DNA of 64,000 nucleotides, from the NCBI GenBank assembly GCA_023423975.1, contig JAFAEO010000066.1:1-64000 (forward strand), given 5' to 3'. Under the pieces are notes generated by a model. It did not search any database and was not told where the DNA came from. It worked only from the letters and a program-made list of their open reading frames with translations. Within the stretch, counting starts at the first letter, position 1; each line of letters starts with the position of its first letter. Below, one piece after another: positions 16,962 through 26,212 of the stretch. The position numbers and the translations under genes were made by a program. This stretch comes from Pseudomonadota bacterium. GTDB lineage: Bacteria; Pseudomonadota; Gammaproteobacteria; Burkholderiales; Burkholderiaceae_B.

Positions 16962-18169
16962 CAGATAGGGAACAATTAATGACGCACGCACCACAGATGA
17001 AAATTGCCGCGACCTATATGCGTGGCGGCACCAGCAAGGGGGTCTTTTTTCGATTGAATGATTTGCCCCAGGCCGCTCAGACGCCCGGCGCTGCGCGCGA
17101 TGCGCTCTTGTTGCGCGTGATTGGCAGCCCGGATCCTTACGGTAAGCATACCGACGGTATGGGCGGCGCCACATCCAGCACCAGCAAGGTGGTCATTCTG
17201 TCCAAAAGCGAACGCGCAGATCACGATGTAGATTACCTGTTTGGTCAGGTCTCCATTGATAAACCCTTCATTGACTGGAGCGGTAACTGCGGTAACCTGT
17301 CGGCTGCCGTGGGACCGTATGCCATCAGTAATGGATTGATCGATGCCGGCCGCATCCCGCAAAATGGCGTTGCCACCGTGCGCATATGGCAGGCCAATAT
17401 CGGCAAGACCATCGTGTCGCATGTGCCCATCACCAATGGCCAGGTGCAGGAGACGGGCGATTTTGAACTGGACGGGGTTACCTTTCCCGCAGCCGAAGTG
17501 CAGCTCGAATTCGTGGACCCGGCCGCAGACGAAGAGGGTGCAGCAGGCGCCATGTTCCCAACCGGCAATCTGGTTGATGAGCTGGACGTGCCCGGTGTTG
17601 GCAAATTGAAAGCCACCATGATCAACGCCGGTATTCCTACCGTATTCGTGAATGCCCAGGATATCGGCTTTACCGGCACGGAGCTGCAGGATGCGATCAA
17701 TAGCGATGCCAAGGTGCTGGCCATGTTTGAAACCATACGCGCGCATGGTGCGCTGCGCATGGGGCTCATCGCAAATATCGAGGAAGCTGAACGCCGCCAG
17801 CACACGCCCAAGGTGGCGTTTGTGGGCCAGCCTGCCGACTACACCGCATCCAGCGGCAAGCAGGTTGCAGCCGAGAGCATTGATCTGGTCGTACGGGCGC
17901 TTTCCATGGGCAAATTGCATCATGCCATGATGGGCACCGCTGCAGTGGCTATTGGTACGGCAGCGGCTATTCCCGGCACGCTAGTCAATCTGGCTGCCGG
18001 CGGGAGCGAGCGCGAGTCCGTGACTTTCGGTCATCCGTCGGGCACGCTGCGGGTCGGTGCGCAAGCCATTGAACAAGCCGGGCAGTGGACTGTGAAAAAA
18101 GTGCTCATGAGTCGCAGCGCCCGCGTATTGATGGAAGGCTATGTCCGGATTCCAGCAGATACACTTTGA
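16958..18169 (+). CDS. prpF: 2-methylaconitate cis-trans isomerase PrpF
   Basis: A protein of about 400 residues with the diaminopimelate-epimerase-like PrpF fold. The opening IAATYMRGGTSKGVFFRLNDLP, the loop GSPDPYGKHTDGMGGATSSTSKV and DWSGNCGNLSAAVGPYAI are characteristic. It isomerises the product of AcnD to the form used by the next enzymes. Its ATG overlaps the acnD stop codon (ATGA), which suggests translational coupling. A second ATG seven codons downstream, after GGGAACAATTA, is an alternative start. Confidence 0.95.
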   Translation: MTDREQLMTHAPQMKIAATYMRGGTSKGVFFRLNDLPQAAQTPGAARDALLLRVIGSPDPYGKHTDGMGGATSSTSKVVILSKSERADHDVDYLFGQVSIDKPFIDWSGNCGNLSAAVGPYAISNGLIDAGRIPQNGVATVRIWQANIGKTIVSHVPITNGQVQETGDFELDGVTFPAAEVQLEFVDPAADEEGAAGAMFPTGNLVDELDVPGVGKLKATMINAGIPTVFVNAQDIGFTGTELQDAINSDAKVLAMFETIRAHGALRMGLIANIEEAERRQHTPKVAFVGQPADYTASSGKQVAAESIDLVVRALSMGKLHHAMMGTAAVAIGTAAAIPGTLVNLAAGGSERESVTFGHPSGTLRVGAQAIEQAGQWTVKKVLMSRSARVLMEGYVRIPADTL

Positions 18170-18225
18170 AAAGTGTACAAGAACATTTCATTTTTAATAT
18201 CTTAAGATAAAAAAGGATTTACAGC

Positions 18226-19086
18226 ATGTCGACAAGAAAGCAACTCAGATCACTCGTCGAAGCTCGCCGCGGCATTATCGTTCCAGGCGCATTCAATGCC
18301 TTGTCTGCCAAAGTCATCGCCGATCTTGGCTTTAAAGCCATCTACGTAACAGGCGCAGGCGTGACCAATATGTGGTTTGGCATGCCGGACCAGGGGTTCA
18401 TGGGTTTGCACGAAATTGCCGATCACACTGCAAGGATCCGTGACGCGGTAGATGTGCCATTGATCGTCGATGCCGATACAGGCTTTGGCAACGCTTTGAA
18501 CGTTCGCCACACAGTAAGAGTGCTGGAGCGTGCCGGCGCCGACTGTATTCAGTTGGAAGACCAGATCGCGCCCAAGCGCTGTGGCCATTTTTCAGGTAAA
18601 GAAGTGATCTCTACCGAAGAAGCAGTCAGCAAGATCAAAGCGGCGGTTGATGCGCGCCAGGATCCGGACTTCCTGATCATGGCCCGTACCGATGCGGCAG
18701 CCACACATGGTTTTGAGGCGGCGATCGAGCGTGCCCAGAAGTTTGCCGAGGCCGGCGCCGACATTCTGTTTGTGGAAGCGGTTACCGAAGCAGAACAAGT
18801 GCGTGCGCTGCCCCAGCGTCTTGCCAAGCCCCAACTCATGAACATGGTGATCGGTGGCCGTACGCCTATTTTCAATGCCGATCAACTTGGCGAATTGGGC
18901 TATGGCATTGTGCTGTATGCCAACGCGGCCTTGCAGGGTGCCGTCGCCGGCATGCAGAAAACACTGACGGTGCTGCGCGATGAGAAGGAAGTGCAGGAAT
19001 CCAGCGGGCTGGTGGCGTCTTTTTCCGAACGTCAACGCCTGGTTGGCAAGCCTGAATGGGACGAGCTGGAAAGCCGCTACAGTTGA
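18226..19086 (+). CDS. prpB: PrpB-like isocitrate lyase/PEP mutase family lyase
   Basis: A 286-residue TIM-barrel enzyme placed where methylisocitrate lyase is expected, after prpF with an AAAAAGGA ribosome-binding site. Visible motifs are VDADTGFGNALNVRHTV (metal-binding aspartates), the active-site loop PKRCGHFSGKEVIS and IMARTDAAATHGFEAAI. Canonical PrpB has KRCGHRPNK in the loop, and its N- and C-terminal parts differ from this one. This protein looks closer to the related 2,3-dimethylmalate lyase/carboxyphosphonoenolpyruvate mutase branch. Context argues for 2-methylisocitrate cleavage to pyruvate and succinate, but a related substrate is possible. Confidence 0.75.
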   Translation: MSTRKQLRSLVEARRGIIVPGAFNALSAKVIADLGFKAIYVTGAGVTNMWFGMPDQGFMGLHEIADHTARIRDAVDVPLIVDADTGFGNALNVRHTVRVLERAGADCIQLEDQIAPKRCGHFSGKEVISTEEAVSKIKAAVDARQDPDFLIMARTDAAATHGFEAAIERAQKFAEAGADILFVEAVTEAEQVRALPQRLAKPQLMNMVIGGRTPIFNADQLGELGYGIVLYANAALQGAVAGMQKTLTVLRDEKEVQESSGLVASFSERQRLVGKPEWDELESRYS

Positions 19087-19320
19087 TCAGGCAGGCTCGT
19101 ATTCAATTGCATGGTACGCCCATCGCCCATCCAAGGCCGATGGGTGTTGCGGTTGCAGCTCCGTTTCCGACAGCGGGGCGAAAAAAAACTTGATCATGTT
19201 CACTGACCTCGGTTGCGCCACGCGTACCGGGATCAGTTGAGCGTGATTTCGGATAGCGCACCAGATATTGTTAAGCCACCAGCGCTATTGCCCGGCATCA
19301 GCGGCTCGCCGTGGCACCTA

Positions 19321-20136
19321 TCAGCACGGCGTTTGTTCGGCAAAGCAGACCACCATTTTTAAATGTCTGTGTTCGTCTACCACCAGTGTTTCATGATTGA
19401 AATCCTGGCGCGTGTTGCTGGCTGTCCTGAAAGATCGCATGGCGCGCCGCGGCGGTTCACTGTCAGCGGTTTTCCACCAGCGCCGAAAATCCGGCGAGAC
19501 CTGCGTAAGTGTCTCGACCAAAGCCAGCATCGCGAGATCGTCTGGCGCGGTAGCCAAATCGTAGCGAAACTGCGCCACCAGCTTTGGTGCGTCTTCACGC
19601 CAGGCACCAAAACGCCCTCGTATGTCCGGATCGGCAAAGACAATACGCAGTATGTTTCTGCTCTCATATTCCCTTACGCTAAAGCCGAATAAATCATTGG
19701 CGGCACTATTCCAGGCAATGACATGCCAGCTGAGGTTAACCACGTAAGCGGGCCTTGTTGTCAGATCGTCCATTAACTGCTGGACCATAGGCGAGACCGC
19801 AAGCCCATGATGCGCTTCAGGTGGTGGCGGTCGCTTATGCGCCAGAAGAAATAGATGGCTGCATTCACTGTCGCCAAGCTTGAGCGTGCGGGCCACACTT
19901 AGCAGGAATGCCTCCGATACCTGAATGTCGCGCCCCTGCTCAAACCAGGTGTACCAGGTGAGTCCCACTCCGGCCAGCGCGGCCACTTCTTCTCGGCGTA
20001 AACCTGGTGTTCTGCGTCGCCCGCCGGCTGGCAGGCCAACGTCGGAGGGCGTCAGCTTATTCCTGTGGCGGATCAGAAATTCGGATAACTCGTGCTTGGT
20101 ACGACGCAGGCTACGCTCGATCATGGCTATTATCAT
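19321..20136 (-). CDS. XRE-family regulator with MmyB-like ligand-binding domain
   Basis: A 271-residue regulator with an N-terminal helix-turn-helix (RRTPGLRREEVAALAGVGLTWYTWFEQGRDIQVSE) and a C-terminal MmyB-type PAS-like domain (PAYVVNLSWHVIAWNSAANDLFG). This pairing is common in actinobacteria and proteobacteria; the ligands of the family are mostly unknown. It is divergent from a 14-helix drug exporter, which it probably controls. Starts at 20136 or 20124 are both possible, as neither has a clear ribosome-binding site. About 230 bases separate its 3' end from the PrpB-like gene and hold nothing I recognise. Confidence 0.85.
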   Translation of the reverse strand: MIIAMIERSLRRTKHELSEFLIRHRNKLTPSDVGLPAGGRRRTPGLRREEVAALAGVGLTWYTWFEQGRDIQVSEAFLLSVARTLKLGDSECSHLFLLAHKRPPPPEAHHGLAVSPMVQQLMDDLTTRPAYVVNLSWHVIAWNSAANDLFGFSVREYESRNILRIVFADPDIRGRFGAWREDAPKLVAQFRYDLATAPDDLAMLALVETLTQVSPDFRRWWKTADSEPPRRAMRSFRTASNTRQDFNHETLVVDEHRHLKMVVCFAEQTPC

Positions 20137-20226
20137 CAGTAATAGGATATTTGCTTAAATTGTAATGGGATGATTTTGCGCTGAAAATGGCATTTCTGCA
20201 ATCGACAAATCTACCTGGAGCAATGA

Positions 20227-21756
20227 ATGATGGCGATGAATGAAGCCTCTAGCTGTTTGGACAAAACTGCCGGTGTCCGCGAGTGGGCCGGTCTCGCGCT
20301 ATTGGCTGCGCCTACGATCCTGCTTGGGCTTGACCTGACGCTATTGCATTTGCTATTGCCGGCGCTGGCTGTCGATCTGCGTCCGACGAGTACGCAGATG
20401 CTGTGGATCATTGATGCCTATGGCTTTATGATCGCAGGTCTTCTGGTTTCAATGGGAACGCTGGGCGATAGAATCGGGCGGCGCAAGCTATTGATGGTCG
20501 GCGCTGCCGCGTTTGCGGCAGCTTCAGTGATGGCGGCGTGTTCCACCAGTGCTTCAATGCTGATTGCCGCGCGCGTATTGCTTGGCATCGCCGGTGCGAC
20601 TTTGATGCCATCCACGCTGGCGCTAATCAGCAATATGTTCTGCCAGCCGCATCAGCGCGCACTGGCCATCGGGATATGGGCAACCATGTTTGCCCTGGGC
20701 ATGGCGGCCGGGCCCGTGGTGGGCGGGGCGCTGCTGCACTATTACGGATGGGGGACCGCATTCCTGGTGGCAGTCCCGTTTGTCGGGCTGTTGCTGGTTG
20801 CAGCGCCGTTTCTCCTGCCCGAGTATCGCTCACCACAGCAGGGGCGTCTGGATATCGTCAGTGTCATATTATCGTTGTTTGCCATATTGCCTATCGTTTA
20901 TGGCATCAAGCATATCTCCAAGGATGGGGTCGATATCGTTGCTTTAGCGACCGTCGCAGTTGGATTGGTCTTCATGTGTTTATTTGTCCGACGCCAGCGC
21001 CGCTTGACCCATCCCTTACTTGATCTGGCTTTATTTTCCAGCCCGGTATTTTGTGTCGCCTTAATGGTGTTGCTTGTCGGCTTGACGGGGGTTGGCGGAA
21101 CAATGCTGCTGGTCACCCAGTACTTGCAGTTGGTTGTGGGCTTATCGCCATTGTCTGCCGGCTTGTGGATGGGGCCGCCGGCGCTTGCCATGTTGATTGC
21201 CGGCATTGCCGCACCGTTGCTGGCACGGCGGATTCGCCCTGGATATGTGATCGCGGGAGCGCTGGCTTTGTCGGTGATGGGTTACGTAATGCTGACGCAA
21301 CTGGACTCGTCATCGCCAGGCAATGTCCTGGTTACCGCGGCATTTTCGCTGGTCTATCTCGGCCTGGGCACCATAGCCGCGCTCGGCACAGAAATGGTTG
21401 TGACTGCGGCACCGCCTGAAAAGGCAGGGTCGGCATCGGCCATGTCCGAGACGGTACAGGAGCTGGGTCTGGCCGTGGGCATCGCCATACTGGGCAGTCT
21501 TGCGACTGCTGTCTATCGCAGTTACATGACCGATCAGGTCCCCGCGGCGGCGTCCGCCAGTATCCAGCTTGCGGTGTCGGATAGCCTGGCAGCAAGTATA
21601 TCGGTGGCTCATGCCTTGCCTGCGGGTTTGCTTGAACAGGCGCAGGCGGCTTTCATGGCGGGATTCAATGTTGCTGCAGTCGTGAGCGCGGTCGGCATTG
21701 CCTGCCTGGCGGTATTGGCTGCGATCAAATTGCGGCATGTCAAGGCGAGTTTGTGA
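20227..21756 (+). CDS. DHA2-family (14-TMS) MFS drug exporter, SmvA/QacA-like
   Basis: A 509-residue inner-membrane exporter of the DHA2 family. The motif LLLPALAVDLRPTSTQMLWIIDAYGFMIAGLLVSMGTLGDRIGRR combines the family's TM1-TM2 region with MFS motif A, and the ARVLLGIAGATLMPSTLALI stretch is typical of QacA/SmvA proteins that extrude quaternary ammonium compounds or dyes. Length and hydrophobic pattern fit 14 membrane segments. CTGGAG lies just before the tandem ATG codons at 20227 and 20230. The divergent XRE/MmyB gene is the likely regulator. Confidence 0.88.
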   Translation: MMAMNEASSCLDKTAGVREWAGLALLAAPTILLGLDLTLLHLLLPALAVDLRPTSTQMLWIIDAYGFMIAGLLVSMGTLGDRIGRRKLLMVGAAAFAAASVMAACSTSASMLIAARVLLGIAGATLMPSTLALISNMFCQPHQRALAIGIWATMFALGMAAGPVVGGALLHYYGWGTAFLVAVPFVGLLLVAAPFLLPEYRSPQQGRLDIVSVILSLFAILPIVYGIKHISKDGVDIVALATVAVGLVFMCLFVRRQRRLTHPLLDLALFSSPVFCVALMVLLVGLTGVGGTMLLVTQYLQLVVGLSPLSAGLWMGPPALAMLIAGIAAPLLARRIRPGYVIAGALALSVMGYVMLTQLDSSSPGNVLVTAAFSLVYLGLGTIAALGTEMVVTAAPPEKAGSASAMSETVQELGLAVGIAILGSLATAVYRSYMTDQVPAAASASIQLAVSDSLAASISVAHALPAGLLEQAQAAFMAGFNVAAVVSAVGIACLAVLAAIKLRHVKASL

Positions 21757-22017
21757 CTTGCCGGTCTAAACTTGCAACGGTCGGTATTTGAACGAGGCCA
21801 TGGCGACACGCCGCTACACTCCCGCACGGCTGACGCTGGTATCTTCGCTTCCCGGAGGCGGCCATACTAACAAAATGTAAAGCCTATTTGATTGATTAAC
21901 ATGGTCATGTATGTTGGAATCACAAGTGTGATCGCAGTAGTTCCTGTTTGCGTTCCGGTCTGCTACGCGATCAAAAGCGTCTATTTCCTGTGAAGAACTT
22001 GTGAAGAGGAGGTGTTT

Positions 22018-22458
22018 ATGACTGCCCCAGCATCACGGCAACAGTCATCATTGGCTAATTCCATCTATCAGTTGTTCAATCCCATTCCTTTCGGATTTTT
22101 TGTTGCGGCATTGATCTTTGACGTCGTGTATTTCCAGACTGCCGAGATGATGTGGAGTAAAAGCGCAGCGTGGCTTATTACTATCGGCCTGTTCTTTGCC
22201 ATTATTCCGCGCCTGATCAACCTGGTGCATGTGTGGATCCCGCGAGGCAGGATTGTTCTTCCCGCTGAAAAGCTTGATTTCGGTTTCAATTTCATTGGGA
22301 TTCTGGCGGCCATCCTCAACGCGTTTGTCCATAGCAGGGACGCCTATGCCGTCATGCCTTCGGGACTGATCCTGTCTGCCGTTACGGTCGCCTGCATTGC
22401 CGTGTCTGCGATCATTGCGTCCACCTTTTACGCAATCGGGAGGACGCATAATGTCTAA
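22018..22458 (+). CDS. DUF2231-family membrane protein
   Basis: A protein of about 146 residues with four hydrophobic segments. NPIPFGFFVAALIFDVVY opens the DUF2231 domain, and HSRDAYAVMPSGLILS lies before the last helix. The role of the family is not established; members often sit beside PQQ-type sugar or sorbosone dehydrogenases, as here. The start at 22018 is set by AGGAGG at 22005-22010; an in-frame GTG at 22012 is too close to that site. Its end overlaps the next gene's start by 8 bases, so the two are co-translated. Confidence 0.8.
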   Translation: MTAPASRQQSSLANSIYQLFNPIPFGFFVAALIFDVVYFQTAEMMWSKSAAWLITIGLFFAIIPRLINLVHVWIPRGRIVLPAEKLDFGFNFIGILAAILNAFVHSRDAYAVMPSGLILSAVTVACIAVSAIIASTFYAIGRTHNV

Positions 22459-23767
22459 GGTCAAATGGGGCCTGCCCCTTGTTTTCGCGACCGGCTTCTT
22501 TCTGGCCGGGTGTAATGATAACGCGACAATGAAGCCCGACGAACAGCTCGGCGCCAACCCTACACTGCCCGAACCGCGACACTTTTTCTCGCCACCCATT
22601 CAAGTGCCTGACGGTGTAGGCTGGTCAGCAGATAAGCAGCCCGTTGTTGCCAGCGGTTTGGAAATTGAAAAAATCGCCAGTGATCTGCTGCATCCCCGAC
22701 AACTTTATACGCTGCCCAATGGCGATGTTCTGGTTGTCGAAGCCAATTCGCCTGGTACAGCGCCTGTTACAACCCCAAAACAGTTTTTCAGCGGTATCGT
22801 CAAGGGACAATCCGGTAAGGGGGGCAAAGGCGGAAACCGAATCACCTTGCTGCGACAGACTGCTGGAACCGGTGAATGGGAAAAACATGTTTTTCTGGAG
22901 AATCTGGATTCCCCCTTTGGCGTTCAGCTAATCGGTAATGACTTGTATGTTGCCAATACCGGAAATATCATGAAATACCGCTATGAACCGGGGCAGACGC
23001 GCCTCACGGATCCCGGCACGGAGTTTGCAGATTTGCCGGATACCGTCAACCACCATTGGACAAAGGCGCTGCTTGCCAGTGCCGATGGATCAAAACTTTA
23101 CGTGGGTGTGGGCTCCAACAGCAATATCGGTGAGAACGGGCTGGCCATTGAGTATCGCCGCGCAACAGTGCTAGAGGTGGATGTCAATAGCGGCGCCAGC
23201 AGGATTTTTGCTTCCGGTCTGCGCAATCCCACGGGACTGGCCTTGGAGCCACAATCCGGAACACTCTGGGCAATCGTGAACGAACGGGACGAGATCGGGC
23301 CGGACCTGGTTCCGGACTATCTCACTTCAGTCAAGGAAGGCGGTTTTTACGGCTGGCCTTATAGCTACTTCGGCCAGCATCTTGATCCTAGAGTCAAGGC
23401 TCAGCGTCCCGACCTGGTCAGTAAGGCGATCGTGCCCGACTATTCCCTGGGCTCGCATGTCGCACCGCTGGGCGTGCATTTTTACACCGGTCAGGGTCTT
23501 CCGGAGAAATACCAGGGCGGTGCCTTTATCAGTGAACATGGAAGCTGGAACCGCTCGCCATTAAGCGGCTATCGGATCAGCTATGTGCCGTTCAGTGATG
23601 GCAAGCCGGCAGGCAAGGCAGAGGCGGTGGTCTCGGGCTTTTTGTCTGAAGACCAGAAGAACCTTTTTGGTTCACCTGTGGGCCTGACCCAGGCGAAGGA
23701 CGGTGCGCTGCTCTTTGCCGATGACGTGGGCAATACCGTGTGGCGCGTGACCGCCGCCAGCCAGTAA
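22451..23767 (+). CDS. Sorbosone/glucose dehydrogenase-type beta-propeller lipoprotein
   Basis: A protein of about 438 residues with a lipoprotein signal (FATGFFLAGC, modified cysteine near residue 19) followed by a six-bladed beta-propeller of the PQQ-dependent glucose/sorbosone dehydrogenase family. Typical pieces are LPNGDVLVVEAN, SPFGVQLIGNDLYVANTG, GSNSNIGENG and GLRNPTGLALEPQSG. It probably oxidises a sugar or aldose at the cell envelope if it binds PQQ, but many members have no tested activity. The frame opens upstream at 22397; the ATG at 22451 gives the intact lipoprotein signal. Confidence 0.82.
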   Translation: MSKVKWGLPLVFATGFFLAGCNDNATMKPDEQLGANPTLPEPRHFFSPPIQVPDGVGWSADKQPVVASGLEIEKIASDLLHPRQLYTLPNGDVLVVEANSPGTAPVTTPKQFFSGIVKGQSGKGGKGGNRITLLRQTAGTGEWEKHVFLENLDSPFGVQLIGNDLYVANTGNIMKYRYEPGQTRLTDPGTEFADLPDTVNHHWTKALLASADGSKLYVGVGSNSNIGENGLAIEYRRATVLEVDVNSGASRIFASGLRNPTGLALEPQSGTLWAIVNERDEIGPDLVPDYLTSVKEGGFYGWPYSYFGQHLDPRVKAQRPDLVSKAIVPDYSLGSHVAPLGVHFYTGQGLPEKYQGGAFISEHGSWNRSPLSGYRISYVPFSDGKPAGKAEAVVSGFLSEDQKNLFGSPVGLTQAKDGALLFADDVGNTVWRVTAASQ

Positions 23768-23801
23768 TCAGACTGCGGGTTGCCGGGCATTTACGAGGGT
23801 G

Positions 23802-23838
23802 AAAGGCCTGGGTAACGCTTTGCGTACCCCAGGCCTTT
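23802..23838 (+). terminator. Hairpin terminator after the sorbosone dehydrogenase-like gene
   Basis: AAAGGCCTGGG (23802-23812) pairs perfectly with CCCAGGCCTTT (23828-23838), and the loop bases TAACGC/GCGTA add further pairing. It lies 35 bases after the stop codon. The T tract is short (TTTGT), but the flanking A and T runs could serve both directions. Confidence 0.65.
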
Positions 23839-23976
23839 GTCATGATTGTGTACTGCGTGGTGTGCCGCTGAGGTGAAGCATCCGGCACGTTTGCCGGATG
23901 TTAGCGTCGCTGGTCAAGTGGTGATGTCCAGACTCAAGCTCGATCTCGTTGCTCATCCATCGTACACAGGCCCTAA

Positions 23977-25263
23977 TCAGTGCGTACCGTCGTAGTCAAC
24001 CAGTGATCGTTTGGACGTTTCTGGCAAAAACAGGGTGACCAGCAGAACGACTACAGATACTGCAGCCATATAACCCGCGGGCGCCAGCAACTGTCCGGTT
24101 TTTAGCACAAGCCATGCACTGAAAAAGGGAGCTGTGCCGCCAAAAATCGTATAGGCCAGGTTGTAGCTGATCGCCGACGCACTAAAGCGGGTTTTGGTTG
24201 GGAATAGTTCTAATAAGGTAATTCCCAGGGGACCGGCGAACAAACCCATGCCGATGGCAAGCATGATTTGGGCAAGGATGGCTGAAGAAAGGGTTGCCTG
24301 AGACGCGAGCATGTATGCCGGGATACTGATACACGCATTGAATATCAAGCTTGTTAGCAGTATGGGTTTGCGGCCAAATAAATCTGATAAATATCCGCCT
24401 AAAATCATGGTGAAAAATGCGACCATCATTGCTGTGCCGTTGGCGATCAGCGCGTCAGAACGGCTCATGCCCACAGAGGCGGTCAGATATGATACGAAGT
24501 AGCCCGACAAGGTGTAGAACGCCAGGCTGGAGAATGCGGCAAGGCTGAAGCTAAATGCCATTTGTTTGCGTTGGCTTTGGATCGCGTCCCTGACCGGGCT
24601 GGTGGAAATTTCGTTGCTGGCCTGAGCTTTTTGAAAGGCGGGTGACTCATCCACCTGGGTACGGATATACAGACCCACAAGTGCCAGCGGTCCTCCCAAT
24701 ACAAATGGAATGCGCCAGCCCCAGGATTCATAGGCAGCATCGCCCATCAATTGAGTGAGTGCCAGTATCACAATTGCAGCCGCCACAGGTGGCAGATTGG
24801 CGAAAGCATAAGTGAAGGCTACATGTAACCCTCGGCGATTTGCAGGTGCATGTTCGGCTACAAAGGAGTTCGAACCAATGGTTTCCCCTGCTGCGGACAG
24901 GCCCTGTATGAGTCGAAGCACAACCAGCAGAATCGGAGCAAGTATCCCCACCTGGGAGTAGGTTGGCAACAACCCCATAAGTAGTGTTGATGCACCCATG
25001 CCGAGAATAATCCCGGCAAGGACCGTCTTGCGTCCGAACCGATCCCCGAGACTGCCGAAGATGAATCCGCCCAGGGGTCGCATAACGAAGCCGACACCAT
25101 AGATGCCCAAGGCAGATAACAGTGCCGTTGACGGATCTGTGGTCGGAAAAAACAGTTTGGCAATGATGGTGGCAGAATAAGCGTAGATGACGAAGTCATA
25201 CCACTCTACGAACTGTCCAAGCGCAGCAGAATAAAGCACTCGTTTGTCGGTCCGGTCAGACAT
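23977..25263 (-). CDS. MHS-family MFS transporter (metabolite:H+ symporter)
   Basis: A 12-helix transporter of about 428 residues related to the alpha-ketoglutarate, shikimate and proline/betaine permeases. The MHS signatures are LGQFVEWYDFVIYAYSATIIA at the N-terminus and FVMRPLGGFIFGSLGDRFGRKTVL between TM2 and TM3. These transporters import organic acids or zwitterions with protons. The ATG at 25263 overlaps the 3' end of the upstream amidase by 8 bases, so the two form an operon and the permease probably imports the amidase substrate. An upstream in-frame extension to 25386 lies inside the amidase gene and is unlikely. Confidence 0.88.
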   Translation of the reverse strand: MSDRTDKRVLYSAALGQFVEWYDFVIYAYSATIIAKLFFPTTDPSTALLSALGIYGVGFVMRPLGGFIFGSLGDRFGRKTVLAGIILGMGASTLLMGLLPTYSQVGILAPILLVVLRLIQGLSAAGETIGSNSFVAEHAPANRRGLHVAFTYAFANLPPVAAAIVILALTQLMGDAAYESWGWRIPFVLGGPLALVGLYIRTQVDESPAFQKAQASNEISTSPVRDAIQSQRKQMAFSFSLAAFSSLAFYTLSGYFVSYLTASVGMSRSDALIANGTAMMVAFFTMILGGYLSDLFGRKPILLTSLIFNACISIPAYMLASQATLSSAILAQIMLAIGMGLFAGPLGITLLELFPTKTRFSASAISYNLAYTIFGGTAPFFSAWLVLKTGQLLAPAGYMAAVSVVVLLVTLFLPETSKRSLVDYDGTH

Positions 25264-26116
25264 GGTTTTCCCCTTCAAGCCTATTGGATGGTTCAACGAC
25301 TTGCGGTGCATTTTCATTTGTCGCGATATGATAGCGGCGATGTTGCAGGCACGGCAGGGCCTCTCGTACCTCGGCAAGTCGTTCAAGATTAATGGTAGCG
25401 CAGCCGATCCCCTGTGTGCTGGCTACGCCAGCAAGTGTCAGTCCCCCAGCGTCCAGAATCATGCTCATACCCACTGACTCAGGTGGAGGCTGGCAAGATG
25501 CAAGCACAAAGCAAGTGTTCTCGATAGCGCGTGCCCGTAGTAGCGACTCCCAATGCAATTCCTTAAGACTGCCCGCGATCCAGCCTGCTCCATATATAAG
25601 CGCGTGTGCGCCTTTGTCTATCGCAATGCGTGCCATTTCCGGAAATCGAAGGTCATAGCAATTTAGCAGCCCGAATTTCATGCCATCTATCTCGGCGACA
25701 TAGACTTCGCCATGATTCGGTTTAAGATCTGCGGGCCGGTTTTTTGCTGATTCCTGAAAGCTGAAAGCATCATAGAGATGTACCTTGTCGTAGCGGCCCG
25801 CGATTTCTCCTCTGGAATTGACGTGGATGAAAATATTGCTGGAGCGAACTTCGCCACTGGGCTCATAGATGCCGATAAATACATCCAGACCATGCAGTCG
25901 GGCGGCAAGTGCAATTTGTTGTACGAAGGCTGTCGCGGCGTTTTCAGCATGTGCGCGCAGCTCGTCGCGAGACGAATGGAACGCTACCATACTGGCCTCA
26001 GGAAATACAATGAGACGGGCTTTTTGCGCTGCGGCTTCTTCGATATGGCTGAGGACGATCGCCAGATTGGCCTGCACATCGGGTGAGCTTTGGAATTGAG
26101 AGACTGATACCTTCAT
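25256..26116 (-). CDS. Nitrilase-superfamily amidohydrolase
   Basis: A carbon-nitrogen hydrolase of about 286 residues that cleaves an amide or carbamoyl bond. The catalytic Glu-Lys-Cys triad is E40 (LIVFPEASM), K111 (GRYDKVHLYD) and C153 (LLNCYDLRFPE). CYDLRFPE is typical of the amidase/omega-amidase/carbamoylase branches and not of true nitrilases. I start it at the ATG at 26116 (MKVSVSQFQS), which matches family N-termini. It is the first gene of a two-gene operon with an MHS permease, and a divergent LysR gene probably regulates it. Confidence 0.88.
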   Translation of the reverse strand: MKVSVSQFQSSPDVQANLAIVLSHIEEAAAQKARLIVFPEASMVAFHSSRDELRAHAENAATAFVQQIALAARLHGLDVFIGIYEPSGEVRSSNIFIHVNSRGEIAGRYDKVHLYDAFSFQESAKNRPADLKPNHGEVYVAEIDGMKFGLLNCYDLRFPEMARIAIDKGAHALIYGAGWIAGSLKELHWESLLRARAIENTCFVLASCQPPPESVGMSMILDAGGLTLAGVASTQGIGCATINLERLAEVREALPCLQHRRYHIATNENAPQVVEPSNRLEGENHV

Positions 26117-26212
26117 GATATTATCGCAGAATTGGAATCTGCTCATGTTATCAATTAAGAAAGGGCTAATCCAATACCCTTTACGATCAGATTAATATCA
26201 TTCAGGTTATCA

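Noticed and set aside
16976..17923. 315-codon minus-strand frame opposite prpF
   Set aside because: Histidine- and glycine-rich shadow with no recognisable domain; prpF is fully intact.
18169..18182. AAGTGTACAAG after prpF
   Set aside because: Short partial match to the nic palindrome in a methylcitrate operon; no symmetry beyond the core.
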